Below, piece by piece: positions 32,923 to 41,503 of a stretch of 42,771 nt of DNA. Made by a program: the position numbers and the translations under genes. The stretch covers positions 1 to 42,771 of the forward strand of contig NZ_QICL01000035.1 of the NCBI RefSeq assembly GCF_003201355.1. Direction: 5' to 3'. Every line of letters begins with the position of its first letter. Position 1 is the first letter of the stretch. The notes below the pieces were generated by a model. It had not been told where the DNA came from, did no database searches, and was given only the letters and a program-made list of their open reading frames with translations. This DNA is from Indolivaga alginatilytica (GTDB lineage: Bacteria; Bacteroidota; Bacteroidia; Bacteroidales; Dysgonomonadaceae).

Positions 32923-33368
32923 TTGAAATTTTTCAGCAAAAAACCCACATTAAAATCAATTGATATTGACTCTCTTTTAAAGACTGACAACAATACCAAT
33001 ATTATCATGGTAATCGATGAATACCTGAACAAGTATTGTTCATCGAGAATTTGGAGAGGGAAATTAACAATGGCGGATTTAACCAATTCTATTTTAATTC
33101 AAGCGGCGATTTCAGCTTAGAAACAGTTGATGCCTTATTAGCTATCGGAGCCTCAAAAACTGCTTTAATTGTCAAGAAAGCTAACTCACAATTTCCTGAT
33201 ACGAATATACTTAAAGACAGAGGACAAAGGCAGGAGATTTTATTGCAAATAGAGGATAATGCTCAACCGGTGTGGGATGAGTGTGACACAGAATTTTATA
33301 AGTATCAAGAACATATTAGTGATCTACTGGTAAAATACATAGAAGAAAACAAAGAAAAATTCAGATAG
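32923..33368 (+). pseudogene. DUF4375 (DMP19-like) gene broken by a frameshift
   Basis: Two frames together read like one DUF4375-type protein. The first (32923-33120, TTG start) gives FSKKPTLKSIDIDSLL then IIMVIDEYLNKYC. The second (from about 33036 to 33368) gives FIENLEREINNGGFNQFYFN then SSGDFSLETVDALLAIGASK, the conserved N-G-G-F/Y-N-S-S-G-D core. The frame changes near 33035-33040. Such proteins often sit in immunity or conflict loci. Sequencing error, decay or programmed frameshifting cannot be told apart from this sequence alone. Confidence 0.6.
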
Positions 33369-33452
33369 TTAAGATAAAATATAAATATCCACACCTGAAT
33401 ACGATTATTCCAGATTTTTTTCAGGCAAATGATATGCAAGATACCATATTCA

Positions 33453-33721
33453 CTATTTAGGTGCGTGGTGTCTTGGATCTTCTAGCCATTTGATAGTTAT
33501 TTCGATAGAGGCATAAAGATCCTGCGCCGGTATTTATTTATAGGATAGAAGATCATATACTGGAAGAATCCTATTAAATCATTTTGATTGCTATTCTTGT
33601 CTCCACAATAATAATCATCTCATAATAATTCATCTATTTCGTCAGTGTATTCTTGGGGAGCATCTCTATTGTATTTAATGGTTTCATCTGATTTAATTTT
33701 CGTATAATCAATAATTCCCAT
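33453..33721 (-). pseudogene. Probable decayed reverse-strand gene
   Basis: On the minus strand ATG 33721 opens a 33-codon frame (MGIIDYTKIKSDETIKYN, then RDAPQEYTDEIDELL, stop at 33620). In another frame a credible C-terminus (AQDLYASIEITIKWLEDP then RHHAPK, stop at 33453) appears further on. The two pieces look like the ends of one small protein with a broken middle. The rest of 33369-33883 shows nothing. Confidence 0.3.
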
Positions 33722-33883
33722 GGATGCCAATTAAAGACGAACAATATTGCTGGAAATAATCTACTTAACTTTATTATTGTGTGCATAAAAGAATTCAACC
33801 GGACGCAAAATATGCAAAGTTTATATTATAAAATTAACTATCTTAGTAAGATGTTTTTTATTTTTAAAATTTGATCTATATAG

Positions 33884-36800
33884 ATGAAAGAAAAGATTAT
33901 TGAAACAACCGCATGGTTAATAAAAAAATTGCACAAACTGCATTTCAGCCTCACATATAAAGATGTTGGTGAAGTTGGTTATTCATCTTTATCTCCAATC
34001 GATAATTATTCAATAGAAAACGACGAAACACAGATAGACACAACAGTTGATGATAATCAAATTATAAAAAGTGATGATTATTTAAAAGCTTTATTATGGG
34101 CATTAAAGAATAGAAGAACAGAAAATATCAAGAATATTGCACTTACAGGTCCCTACGGATCGGGAAAAAGCAGTATTTTGAGAACATTCCAAAAGCATTA
34201 TAGAGGTGAGGATTTAAAGTTTTTGGAGATCTCATTAGCTACTTTTAAAGAAGAAAATCCAAAGATTGATGTAAATGGCGATAAAATTGAACCTGATAAA
34301 GGCCAATTATTACGATTAATAGAAACAAGCATATTGGAACAAATATTTTATCATGAAGATGATAATAAAGTTCCTGATTCTCGTTTTAAAAAGATTAGAA
34401 GTTATAGTAAAAAACAATTGTTTGGTAATGCAACTTGTCTATTACTATTTATCATAGCAGTTTTAAATTATTTTTTTCCTTATTTGACTCAAAGCATATT
34501 TAAAGATAATCCTTTTAGTGGAAATGTTTGTAATTGGCTGCATTATGGTGGAATAGTCATTATAATAATAGGTATTTTCTTTATTATTTATAAATCTATT
34601 CGATTGATTAACTCTGTAACACTTAATAAATTAAATATTCAAAATGCAGAGATTGGTTTTGGGGATAATAATTCAAATAAATCCATTCTTAATCACCACA
34701 TTGATGAAATTTTATACTTTTTCAGTGTCAGACCTTATAATGTGGTAATTATCGAAGACCTTGACCGTTTTAGAGAAACAGAAATATTTACAAAACTAAG
34801 AGAGGTAAATCTATTATTAAATAGTTCAGAAAGAACCAAAAGAAAAGATATTGTATTTATTTATGCTGTAAGAGATGAAATGTTTACAGATAAAGAAAGA
34901 GCTAAATTTTTCGATTTCATTATCCCTATAATACCAATTATAAACTCGTCCAATTCAGGTGAAATATTACGTAGTAAAAAAATAAAATATAGCTATGATA
35001 TATCAGATCGTTTCATAGAAGATATATCTTTCTATATTGATGATATGCGTTTATTGAATAATATATGTAATGAATTTTATCTTTATAAACAGAAACTAAA
35101 TGAAAGTTTAAACCAAGATAAGTTATTTGCAATTATCACATATAAGAATATGTATCCAAACGATTTTGTTCAATTAAGCTGCAATGAAGGAGACTTATAT
35201 GGCACATTGCACTCCAAAAGAACTTACATAAAGCAAGAAGCCGATAAGATTGATAAACAAATAAAGGAATATAAAGCTGAAATATCAAGTTTGGAAAATT
35301 TATTTATAAAAAATGTTTCTGATCTTAGAAAATTATACATTTTACTTCTCATACAGAAATTAGATCGATATAAAATTTTTATTGTAAATGAAGAAGAAAT
35401 TACTGTTGATAAATTATCTCAAGATGAAAACTTTGCCTATTTCATTAAAAATGAATTAAAGTATCAATCATGGAATTATAGTAGTTATTATGGTTGGCAA
35501 TCTGTAAACTCTGAAATATCTATATCTTTTTCTGAAATTGAACGTGAATTTGATGCAAATAAGACATACTCACAAAGAGAAATAGAAATAAAAGAATACA
35601 ATCAAGGAAAAACAAATTTATTAAAGAACAAGATAAAAGAATCAGAGAAGGAAAAGTTAAAAACACGAAGCCTTAAAATAGAGGAACTACTAAAATTGAA
35701 TTTAAGTATTGAATTAAATATTAGTGGGGATTTAAATAAGAATTTCATATACACATTATTAAAAAATGGTTACATAACCGAAGATTATATAGATTACATA
35801 TCTCTATTTCATGAAGGAAGTATAACACGCACAGACCATCAGTATATTATTAGTCTTAGGAATGGTATAAAGTTAGAAGCTGACTATGCATTAAATAAAC
35901 TTGATAAATTGGTGGAAAAACTCAATCCATTGGATTTTGAGACCGAATATATATTAAATTATAATCTCGTTGATTTCCTTTTATATAGTTCTTCTTCATA
36001 TACAAATCAACTTCAAGCAGTATTTAATAAACTGAAAGATGAATCAAGTGCTTCTATTGAATTTATAAATGGTTTTATTGAAACTTCTGAAAATCTTGAA
36101 GTCTTTGTTAAGATCCTATGTAACTGTTGGGTTAATATATGGGCATATATTAACAATGAATTATCTTATTCTGATCAAGATAACCTGAAATATCTTAAAT
36201 TGATTCTTGAGTATGCTGAACTATCTTCTATAAAAGAGATCGCAAAACAATCTAATCTTGAACAAACAATTTTAGGGAAGAAAGATTTTCTTTCTATTAT
36301 ACAGAATGAAGATAAGCTAATACAAATCATTCAAGAATTAGATATACTTTTTACAGATATTGATTTTCAGAATTCACCTGATTCATTATTAGAGTTTATA
36401 TATGAAAATGACTATTATCAAATAGATACCTCAATAATTGTGCCTATAATCAAAAAGTTTGGAAAGTTTGATCAAGTAGCTTTTGATACTAGTAATTATA
36501 CCGCCATATTAAAATCAGAATGTCCTTACCTTATTGAGTTTATTGAAAGTAATATTGAGTTATACATTGATGATATATATTTAGAGATTGAGACAAATGT
36601 AAAAGAGGAAGAAAATTCATATTTGAAGTTACTTAATAATAAAGAAATAAGTCTTGATGATAAAATCATATTAATACACAAGATTAACACCAAAATTACA
36701 ACTTTAAGTAATGTAAAAGATAAAACTTTCTATCCTACACTTTTTTCTGAAAACAAAGTCATTCCAAAATGGCAAAATCTTTTGTTATATTATAATATTG

Positions 36801-37618
36801 ATGAAAAAATAACTGATCAAATGATTGTTTTCTTGAATAATCACGACAATGCAAATGAGTTGTCAACTGTTAAAATGGAAACCAAAGTTAATGATAAAGA
36901 TATCTATGGAAAGATGTGTCGAAATATCATCTTATGTGATGATATAAATAATGAAAATTTCGATTTAATATTAATATCTGTCCCTTGGTGGTATGATAAT
37001 ATAGATATAAGTAATCTTTCTATCCACAAAGTAACTTCATTAATTAAGAGAGTTAAAATTAGACCTACTTTAGATGGCTATAAGTTGATTAAAGAATATT
37101 CAAATGAATTAGTTATCCTTTTGATTGAAGAACGAAAAAATTTAATTCTTGAAATTGTTGGTCAAATAGAATGGGATAGTAATGATCTTAATTTAATATT
37201 GAAATCAAATAGAATAACCAATTCTGAGAAGAAGACATTTTTAAACAACTGTGCTGATGGAACAATTGCAGATAACAAAGAGAATCTGAATTTAATCAAT
37301 CAAATAATGTTGGATGATCTGAACTTTGTTGTTAATAATAACCTTATCAAGATGATGATTTTAGAAAAACGAAATTCAATAGTTAATAGAATCCGATTAT
37401 TTAATCAATATTCTTCATTGATCACATCTCTTGATGATCTTATCGATAGTTTATCAGGTAATTATTTAGAAATACCGAATAAAAGCAAGAGGGCAATATT
37501 GGATGATACACAATACAATAGACGTTTCTTAGATATATTGAAGAATCGGAATTATATAGCGAGTTATTCTGATAAAAAAGGAGATTTAAGGGTGTATCAT
37601 AGTAAAAAGAATGATTAA
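33884..37618 (+). CDS. YobI/KAP-type membrane P-loop NTPase
   Basis: A 1244-residue STAND-like or KAP-related NTPase closest to the YobI group. A Walker A motif GPYGSGKSS lies at residues 89-97 and a Walker B VVIIEDLDRF at 287-296, with two membrane spans inserted between them (about 184-204 and 222-238), as in KAP-type enzymes. Downstream signatures TKLREVNLLLN, DIVFIYAVRDEMFTDKERAKFF-DFIIPIIP and a conserved DDMRLLNNICNEF helix match YobI proteins. Residues about 450-1244 are a long helical region, probably a scaffold or sensor. NTPases of this group are considered conflict or antiphage components. The gene leads a tight four-gene cassette and is strongly AT-rich. ATG 33884 gives the expected N-terminus before the SDDYLKALLWAL helix. 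Confidence 0.85.
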   Translation: MKEKIIETTAWLIKKLHKLHFSLTYKDVGEVGYSSLSPIDNYSIENDETQIDTTVDDNQIIKSDDYLKALLWALKNRRTENIKNIALTGPYGSGKSSILRTFQKHYRGEDLKFLEISLATFKEENPKIDVNGDKIEPDKGQLLRLIETSILEQIFYHEDDNKVPDSRFKKIRSYSKKQLFGNATCLLLFIIAVLNYFFPYLTQSIFKDNPFSGNVCNWLHYGGIVIIIIGIFFIIYKSIRLINSVTLNKLNIQNAEIGFGDNNSNKSILNHHIDEILYFFSVRPYNVVIIEDLDRFRETEIFTKLREVNLLLNSSERTKRKDIVFIYAVRDEMFTDKERAKFFDFIIPIIPIINSSNSGEILRSKKIKYSYDISDRFIEDISFYIDDMRLLNNICNEFYLYKQKLNESLNQDKLFAIITYKNMYPNDFVQLSCNEGDLYGTLHSKRTYIKQEADKIDKQIKEYKAEISSLENLFIKNVSDLRKLYILLLIQKLDRYKIFIVNEEEITVDKLSQDENFAYFIKNELKYQSWNYSSYYGWQSVNSEISISFSEIEREFDANKTYSQREIEIKEYNQGKTNLLKNKIKESEKEKLKTRSLKIEELLKLNLSIELNISGDLNKNFIYTLLKNGYITEDYIDYISLFHEGSITRTDHQYIISLRNGIKLEADYALNKLDKLVEKLNPLDFETEYILNYNLVDFLLYSSSSYTNQLQAVFNKLKDESSASIEFINGFIETSENLEVFVKILCNCWVNIWAYINNELSYSDQDNLKYLKLILEYAELSSIKEIAKQSNLEQTILGKKDFLSIIQNEDKLIQIIQELDILFTDIDFQNSPDSLLEFIYENDYYQIDTSIIVPIIKKFGKFDQVAFDTSNYTAILKSECPYLIEFIESNIELYIDDIYLEIETNVKEEENSYLKLLNNKEISLDDKIILIHKINTKITTLSNVKDKTFYPTLFSENKVIPKWQNLLLYYNIDEKITDQMIVFLNNHDNANELSTVKMETKVNDKDIYGKMCRNIILCDDINNENFDLILISVPWWYDNIDISNLSIHKVTSLIKRVKIRPTLDGYKLIKEYSNELVILLIEERKNLILEIVGQIEWDSNDLNLILKSNRITNSEKKTFLNNCADGTIADNKENLNLINQIMLDDLNFVVNNNLIKMMILEKRNSIVNRIRLFNQYSSLITSLDDLIDSLSGNYLEIPNKSKRAILDDTQYNRRFLDILKNRNYIASYSDKKGDLRVYHSKKND

Positions 37619-37621
37619 GGA

Positions 37622-38203
37622 ATGAATTGCTTCTTAGAAAATATAATAGTTGATTTGAATATTTCTTTATTTCAAATACTAACTTTAGTAATTGCTTCCA
37701 TCACAGCAATTGTAGGGTTATTCACTTATAGGAAAAATACAAAATGGAAAAAGGCTGAGTATGTAGCAAGTTTAGTCAATAAAATGAAGGATAACAGAAA
37801 CTTTGTTAGAGCTACATTAATGCTTGATTGGTCAAAAACAACCATACCTGTTTATCCAAATGAATTTGAAGATACTAATATAAAATCATTTGATTTTGAA
37901 AGTTATATGCTAATAAATGCACTAAACAAACCAATTTTAGAATTTGACGAAAAAGAAGCTTTGATTCGTTTAATTTTTGATGAATTATTTGAATGCTTTG
38001 AAACAATAAATACACATATTGATAAGAAATTATACACAACAAAAGATATTGATACATATATAATCTATTGGATAAATAAATTAGCAAATAAAAAAGAATG
38101 GGAACATAATCCTGAAGTGAAAATTGCAATTGATACTTTCTTAAACCAATACAATTATAAAGGGGTTATAAAATTATGTAATAAACTTTTAAATAAAAAG
38201 TGA
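37622..38203 (+). CDS. Single-span membrane protein in the YobI cassette
   Basis: A 193-residue protein with one N-terminal membrane span (about 14-36, ISLFQILTLVIASITAIVGLF) and a cytoplasmic helical body. The pattern WKKAEYVASLVNKMKDNRNFVRATLMLDW recalls a widespread family of bacterial membrane-anchored proteins with an FVAKEIKEF...MLDW-like core; I cannot give it a domain number. It starts three bases after the NTPase stop (AAGGAATG supplies the ribosome site), so it is co-translated with it and may be its partner or effector. Confidence 0.75.
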   Translation: MNCFLENIIVDLNISLFQILTLVIASITAIVGLFTYRKNTKWKKAEYVASLVNKMKDNRNFVRATLMLDWSKTTIPVYPNEFEDTNIKSFDFESYMLINALNKPILEFDEKEALIRLIFDELFECFETINTHIDKKLYTTKDIDTYIIYWINKLANKKEWEHNPEVKIAIDTFLNQYNYKGVIKLCNKLLNKK

Positions 38204-38280
38204 ATTCCTCAAATAGTATAGTGAATAGATTAAGATATCATCATTAGGTAATTATCAACTAATAAATAAAAAACAAGGTC

Positions 38281-38757
38281 ATGTATAGAGAACAATATTT
38301 AAGGGAGGGAAATTGGATTGAAGTCCAAATGGTAGATTCAAATATTAAAAAGCACTATGGAATTGTGAAAGAGGTGGGGGGAAATAATAGCTATTTAAAA
38401 GTAAAGTTGATAGAAAGCGATGAAATAATTAGGATATTACCTGACATTGTGAATGCTCCAACAAAACTTATTCCTTTTACAAAAGAAATATTGCTTAAAA
38501 ATCCATCAATTTTTATTCCATTTATTAATAGCGATATAGTATTTTATTCAGACAATGATATACGTAACAGTAATTCATTGGATATTAATATTTCGAATAA
38601 TAGAGATATCAAAATATTATATAAAAATGAAGGATGCATTGATAAATGGATGTTTTTAAGAATTGAAAGTCAGCAATTAAGACCTTTTACTTTTGTACAT
38701 GAACTCCAAAACTTATATTTTGAGTTAACGAATAATGAGTTAAAAATACTTTTATGA
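38281..38757 (+). CDS. Protein with HELQNLYFELT motif, phage-associated family
   Basis: A 158-residue cytoplasmic protein. The start LREGNWIEVQM with YGIVKEVGGNNSYLKVKL suggests a small SH3-like barrel, followed by a LIPFTKEILLKN segment and a C-terminal FVHELQNLYFELTNNELKI. This order (R-x-G-N-x-I, then I-P-L-T-E-E-x-L, then V-H-Q-L-Q-N-L-Y-F-x-L-T-G-x-E-L) is typical of small proteins common in Bacteroidota phages and prophages, with no known function. It sits 77 bases after the second cassette gene and overlaps the fourth by four bases. Confidence 0.75.
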   Translation: MYREQYLREGNWIEVQMVDSNIKKHYGIVKEVGGNNSYLKVKLIESDEIIRILPDIVNAPTKLIPFTKEILLKNPSIFIPFINSDIVFYSDNDIRNSNSLDINISNNRDIKILYKNEGCIDKWMFLRIESQQLRPFTFVHELQNLYFELTNNELKILL

Positions 38758-39239
38758 ATGATGCAATGATAACAGCAATTTTCACACTCTTAGGTGTAAT
38801 AATTGGGGGAATAATTTCTACTGTTGTATCTTTTTATACAACAAAAAAAATAATTAAAGCTGAATTGAAGAAGCAGAGGATTATCTTACTTTCTCAAAAA
38901 AAGGAAAAGCTCGAAAATGAATTGATTAAAATTTATGTTAATGATTCAGAGTATACCAACGAAAATAATATTCGAAAATCTTTTAATATATTATCTATGA
39001 ACTCTCATTATTTTGACCAATATTCATTTAGTTTAATTAAAAATGAATATTGGGATTTATTATATATAATGTCCAATGACAACATAGAAAAAGCTATGAA
39101 TGGTGACTATTCTGCGGTCCTTCCCAATGACGAATCTTTTATTATCCAATGTGCTGAATTCATAAATAAAAATAGAAATATATTTTCTGTTGAAATAATA
39201 AATACTACAAAAGAAATAAATAAAAGTTTGACAGTGTGA
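38754..39239 (+). CDS. Single-span membrane protein, last gene of the YobI cassette
   Basis: A 161-residue protein with an N-terminal glycine-rich membrane span (about 5-28, TAIFTLLGVIIGGIISTVVSFY) and a basic then coiled-coil-like cytoplasmic domain (KAELKKQRIILLSQKKEKLENEL). The C-terminal helices lack known motifs. Small proteins with this span and a charged coil occur in several membrane-associated defence sets, but no direct assignment is possible. Its ATG overlaps the previous stop (ATGA), so expression is coupled. Confidence 0.7.
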   Translation: MNDAMITAIFTLLGVIIGGIISTVVSFYTTKKIIKAELKKQRIILLSQKKEKLENELIKIYVNDSEYTNENNIRKSFNILSMNSHYFDQYSFSLIKNEYWDLLYIMSNDNIEKAMNGDYSAVLPNDESFIIQCAEFINKNRNIFSVEIINTTKEINKSLTV

Positions 39240-39630
39240 ATCAAAATAAAGCGTACCACATATCCCATATTACTACATTCTAGTTCAAATCTGGCAATTA
39301 GTAATTGCACGTTAATTAATCTGTTAATTATTACGTTTTATACTATTCTTGATCTACCAAAAACTGTCCCTCTTCGTTTAATTTTTCTTCCACCTCTTTT
39401 CCTCCGGCAAAATTCTCTCTTTCATAATTCCTTATCCTAATCTAGATCAAACAGCACAGCCAAGCGTAATACGTAAACAAGAAAATGTTAACTGTTGACT
39501 ACTCACTGTTTACTTAATTATACTTACCAAAGGAACGTTTAAAGCAGAGAGAGTCAGGTTTACTGAACTATGGCGAATCGCGATAAACGACTAATACAAT
39601 TGAATAAAAAGAGCGACCTTAATTGTTGAT
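39240..39630. other. AT-rich gap after the YobI cassette
   Basis: No gene is visible. It contains a GTTAACTGTTGACT heptamer fragment near 39486 and otherwise unremarkable sequence. It joins the AT-rich island to the ICE core genes. Confidence 0.5.
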
Positions 39631-39668
39631 AAATCCCTTCACTAAATTGATAGTGTAGGGATTTTTTT
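39631..39668 (+). terminator. Intrinsic terminator
   Basis: AAATCCCT-T-CACTA pairs with TAGTG-T-AGGGATTT around AATTGA and runs into TTTT. The stem is 13 base pairs with one T-T mismatch. It would stop transcription from the island before the DUF4099-type gene. Confidence 0.75.
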
Positions 39669-39702
39669 ATGATAACTAGCGAAAAACACCCGATTAACAA
39701 TG

Positions 39703-39741
39703 TTGCCAACTGCCAACCGCTAACTGTTAACTGTTAACTGA
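39703..39741. repeat. Heptamer repeats (TAACTGT units)
   Basis: GTTGCCAACTGCCAACCG followed by CTAACTGTTAACTGTTAACTG. Same class as 13711-13782. Confidence 0.6.
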
Positions 39742-39860
39742 TTTTCACCCTACCAAACCGACGCCAAACACTGCCACCGGATAGTAAATCAAACCACAAA
39801 TAATCAATTAGTTATACATTAGCCCCCGAGCGTTTTTTTGTGCATAATACGCTCTCCTTT

Positions 39861-39973
39861 ATGGACGGCTATATAAATAACGGAGGCTGCTATTTATAGT
39901 CTCTGTAATAACAAAACGGTCTTCCGAATGGATGACTTTGTAAATAAAAGAGGCTGTGCCTCCACTAATTATC
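39861..39973 (+). promoter_or_regulatory. Leader element upstream of the DUF4099-type gene
   Basis: A 63-base segment (39911-39973) with GGATGACTTTGTAAATAAA, a GAGGC-TGT-GCCTC hairpin and CACTAATTATC is almost identical to 41421-41482 in front of topB. A degraded third copy (39861-39891, ATGGACGGCTATATAAATAA then CGGAGGCTG) lies just upstream. Each intact copy ends about 20 bases before the start codon, so it is probably a shared cis-regulatory element in the mRNA leader. Confidence 0.6.
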
Positions 39974-39990
39974 TCCAAAATTATTTTCTT

Positions 39991-41403
39991 ATGAATGACA
40001 AACAAAAAGACCTTAAAAACCAAGATGTTCTGCTGGTCACAGAAAAAGGCAGCAACAAACTAAAAGTTGTCAGCGGTATCAACGAAGACGGAACGCCCAA
40101 AACCGTTGATCCAAAAACAAAGAATGAACCCGAGTTTCTCAAAATCGACAAACACGCCGATGTGCTGGAGAATTTCATGTCGAATTTCCTGCGTCAATGC
40201 AAAGATCCCACCCACTTTCAGTTCTTCAAAATCCCATTTGAACAATTGGAAAAGATTGTTCCGGTCTTGCAGGAAATGCTCAAAAACCCCGAAGAACCCT
40301 CCAACAAAGAAATCTTGGATAACCACCGGGTGCTCCCCGAAGCATTCTCCAAAAAAGAATATCAGGCGGTAGACGAATCCCGTATCGACTGGAAACAGTT
40401 TGAACAACTGGGAGTAACCAAAGAAATGCTCGAACAAACCAAGAGCATGGACAAACTGCTCAACTGGCAAAAGACCCCGGTCTTATTACCAATCAAAGCC
40501 GAGATAGGCGAAACAGTTATCCGCACCGATGCCCGGTTATCGTTTCGGGAAACACCCGAAGGCAAACTCTCTCTTGTTGTCCATGCCCTGCGAAAAGAAC
40601 CCCAACTCGAGGGACTTGTATACGGAGCCCGGCTATCTGAAGACGACAAGCAAAATCTGCGTCAGACAGGCAATGCAGGACGATTAGTCGAAGTCGAACC
40701 CGTCAAAGACCACAAGATGATGGCATTTGTCTCAGTAGACAAACTGACCAATGAGTTGATAGCCGTTCGGGCCGATAAAATTAAAATACCCAATGAGATA
40801 AAAGGTGTAACGCTGAACGAAGCTCAGAAAACAGACCTGTCGCAGGGAAAAGCAACCTATATAGAAGGTATGACCTCTAAGAACGGCAAGGAGTTCAACG
40901 CCACCGTACAGATCAATGCCGACAAACGGGGCTTGGAATTCAAATTCGACAATGGCAATAAATTAGAAAAATCGCAAAACCAAAACCAACAACAGGATCA
41001 ATCCGAAGGAACAAAATTCCGTATCCCGACTAAACTGTTAGGAGCAGAACTCTCTCCACAGCAACAAACTCAATTGAAAGCCGGACAAACCATCTATGTA
41101 ACAGGGATGACCGACAAAGCCGGAGAGAAATTCAATGCCTATATCAAAGTCAATACCGAAAAAGGCAAACTCGATTTCTTCAAATGGAATCCCGACAAAG
41201 CACAGAAGCAGGGAGCAGAAGTCACGCCCGATAATACCGCCAAGACACAGGTAGCGGTCAATTCCGAAGGCAAAACAGACGAAGCCACCAAGAATCTGAC
41301 AGAGCCTATCAAGCAAGGACAGACCGCACCGAACGAAAAACAAGAACAAAAGAAAGAGGAGCAAAAGAAAGAGGTCAAAAAATCCAAAGGAATGAAAATG
41401 TAA
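39991..41403 (+). CDS. DUF4099/DUF3945-type ICE protein
   Basis: A 470-residue soluble protein typical of the region beside topoisomerase in Bacteroidales ICEs. An N-terminal DUF4099-like part (about 5-165, with QDVLLVTEKGSNKLKVVSG, HFQFFKIPFEQLEKIVPVLQ and DWKQFEQLGVTKEMLE) is followed by repeated DUF3945-like units (about 165-290 and two shorter ones, IPNEIKGVTLNEAQKTDLSQG with YIEGMTSKNGKEFNATVQIN, and IPTKLLGAELSPQQQTQLKAG with YVTGMTDKAGEKFNAYIKVN). The tail is Lys/Glu/Gln rich. Its molecular job is unknown; it is probably linked to DNA processing during transfer. A longer frame from 39928 is rejected because its first 21 codons fall in the leader element shared with topB. Confidence 0.84.
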   Translation: MNDKQKDLKNQDVLLVTEKGSNKLKVVSGINEDGTPKTVDPKTKNEPEFLKIDKHADVLENFMSNFLRQCKDPTHFQFFKIPFEQLEKIVPVLQEMLKNPEEPSNKEILDNHRVLPEAFSKKEYQAVDESRIDWKQFEQLGVTKEMLEQTKSMDKLLNWQKTPVLLPIKAEIGETVIRTDARLSFRETPEGKLSLVVHALRKEPQLEGLVYGARLSEDDKQNLRQTGNAGRLVEVEPVKDHKMMAFVSVDKLTNELIAVRADKIKIPNEIKGVTLNEAQKTDLSQGKATYIEGMTSKNGKEFNATVQINADKRGLEFKFDNGNKLEKSQNQNQQQDQSEGTKFRIPTKLLGAELSPQQQTQLKAGQTIYVTGMTDKAGEKFNAYIKVNTEKGKLDFFKWNPDKAQKQGAEVTPDNTAKTQVAVNSEGKTDEATKNLTEPIKQGQTAPNEKQEQKKEEQKKEVKKSKGMKM

Positions 41404-41420
41404 GGGCTCTCTATCGCTTC

Positions 41421-41482
41421 AAAAACGGTCTCCCTAAGGGATGACTATGTAAATAAAAGAGGCTGTGCCTCCACTAATTATC
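41421..41482 (+). promoter_or_regulatory. Leader element upstream of topB, copy of 39911-39973
   Basis: About 55 of 62 bases match the copy upstream of the preceding gene, with the last ~34 identical, including the GAGGC-TGT-GCCTC hairpin. It lies 21 bases before the topB start. Its presence at both genes suggests coordinated post-transcriptional control. Confidence 0.6.
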
Positions 41483-41503
41483 CACAATTACAAGTAAACA
41501 AAA

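Noticed and set aside
33884-37618. Calling the NTPase a condensin/SMC or ABC protein because of its coiled region
   Set aside because: There is no ABC signature motif; the membrane insertion between Walker A and B and the DLDRF box fit YobI/KAP instead.
39928-39990. Upstream extension of the DUF4099-type gene
   Set aside because: These 21 codons fall in a leader that is repeated before topB, where it is clearly not translated in frame with the gene.
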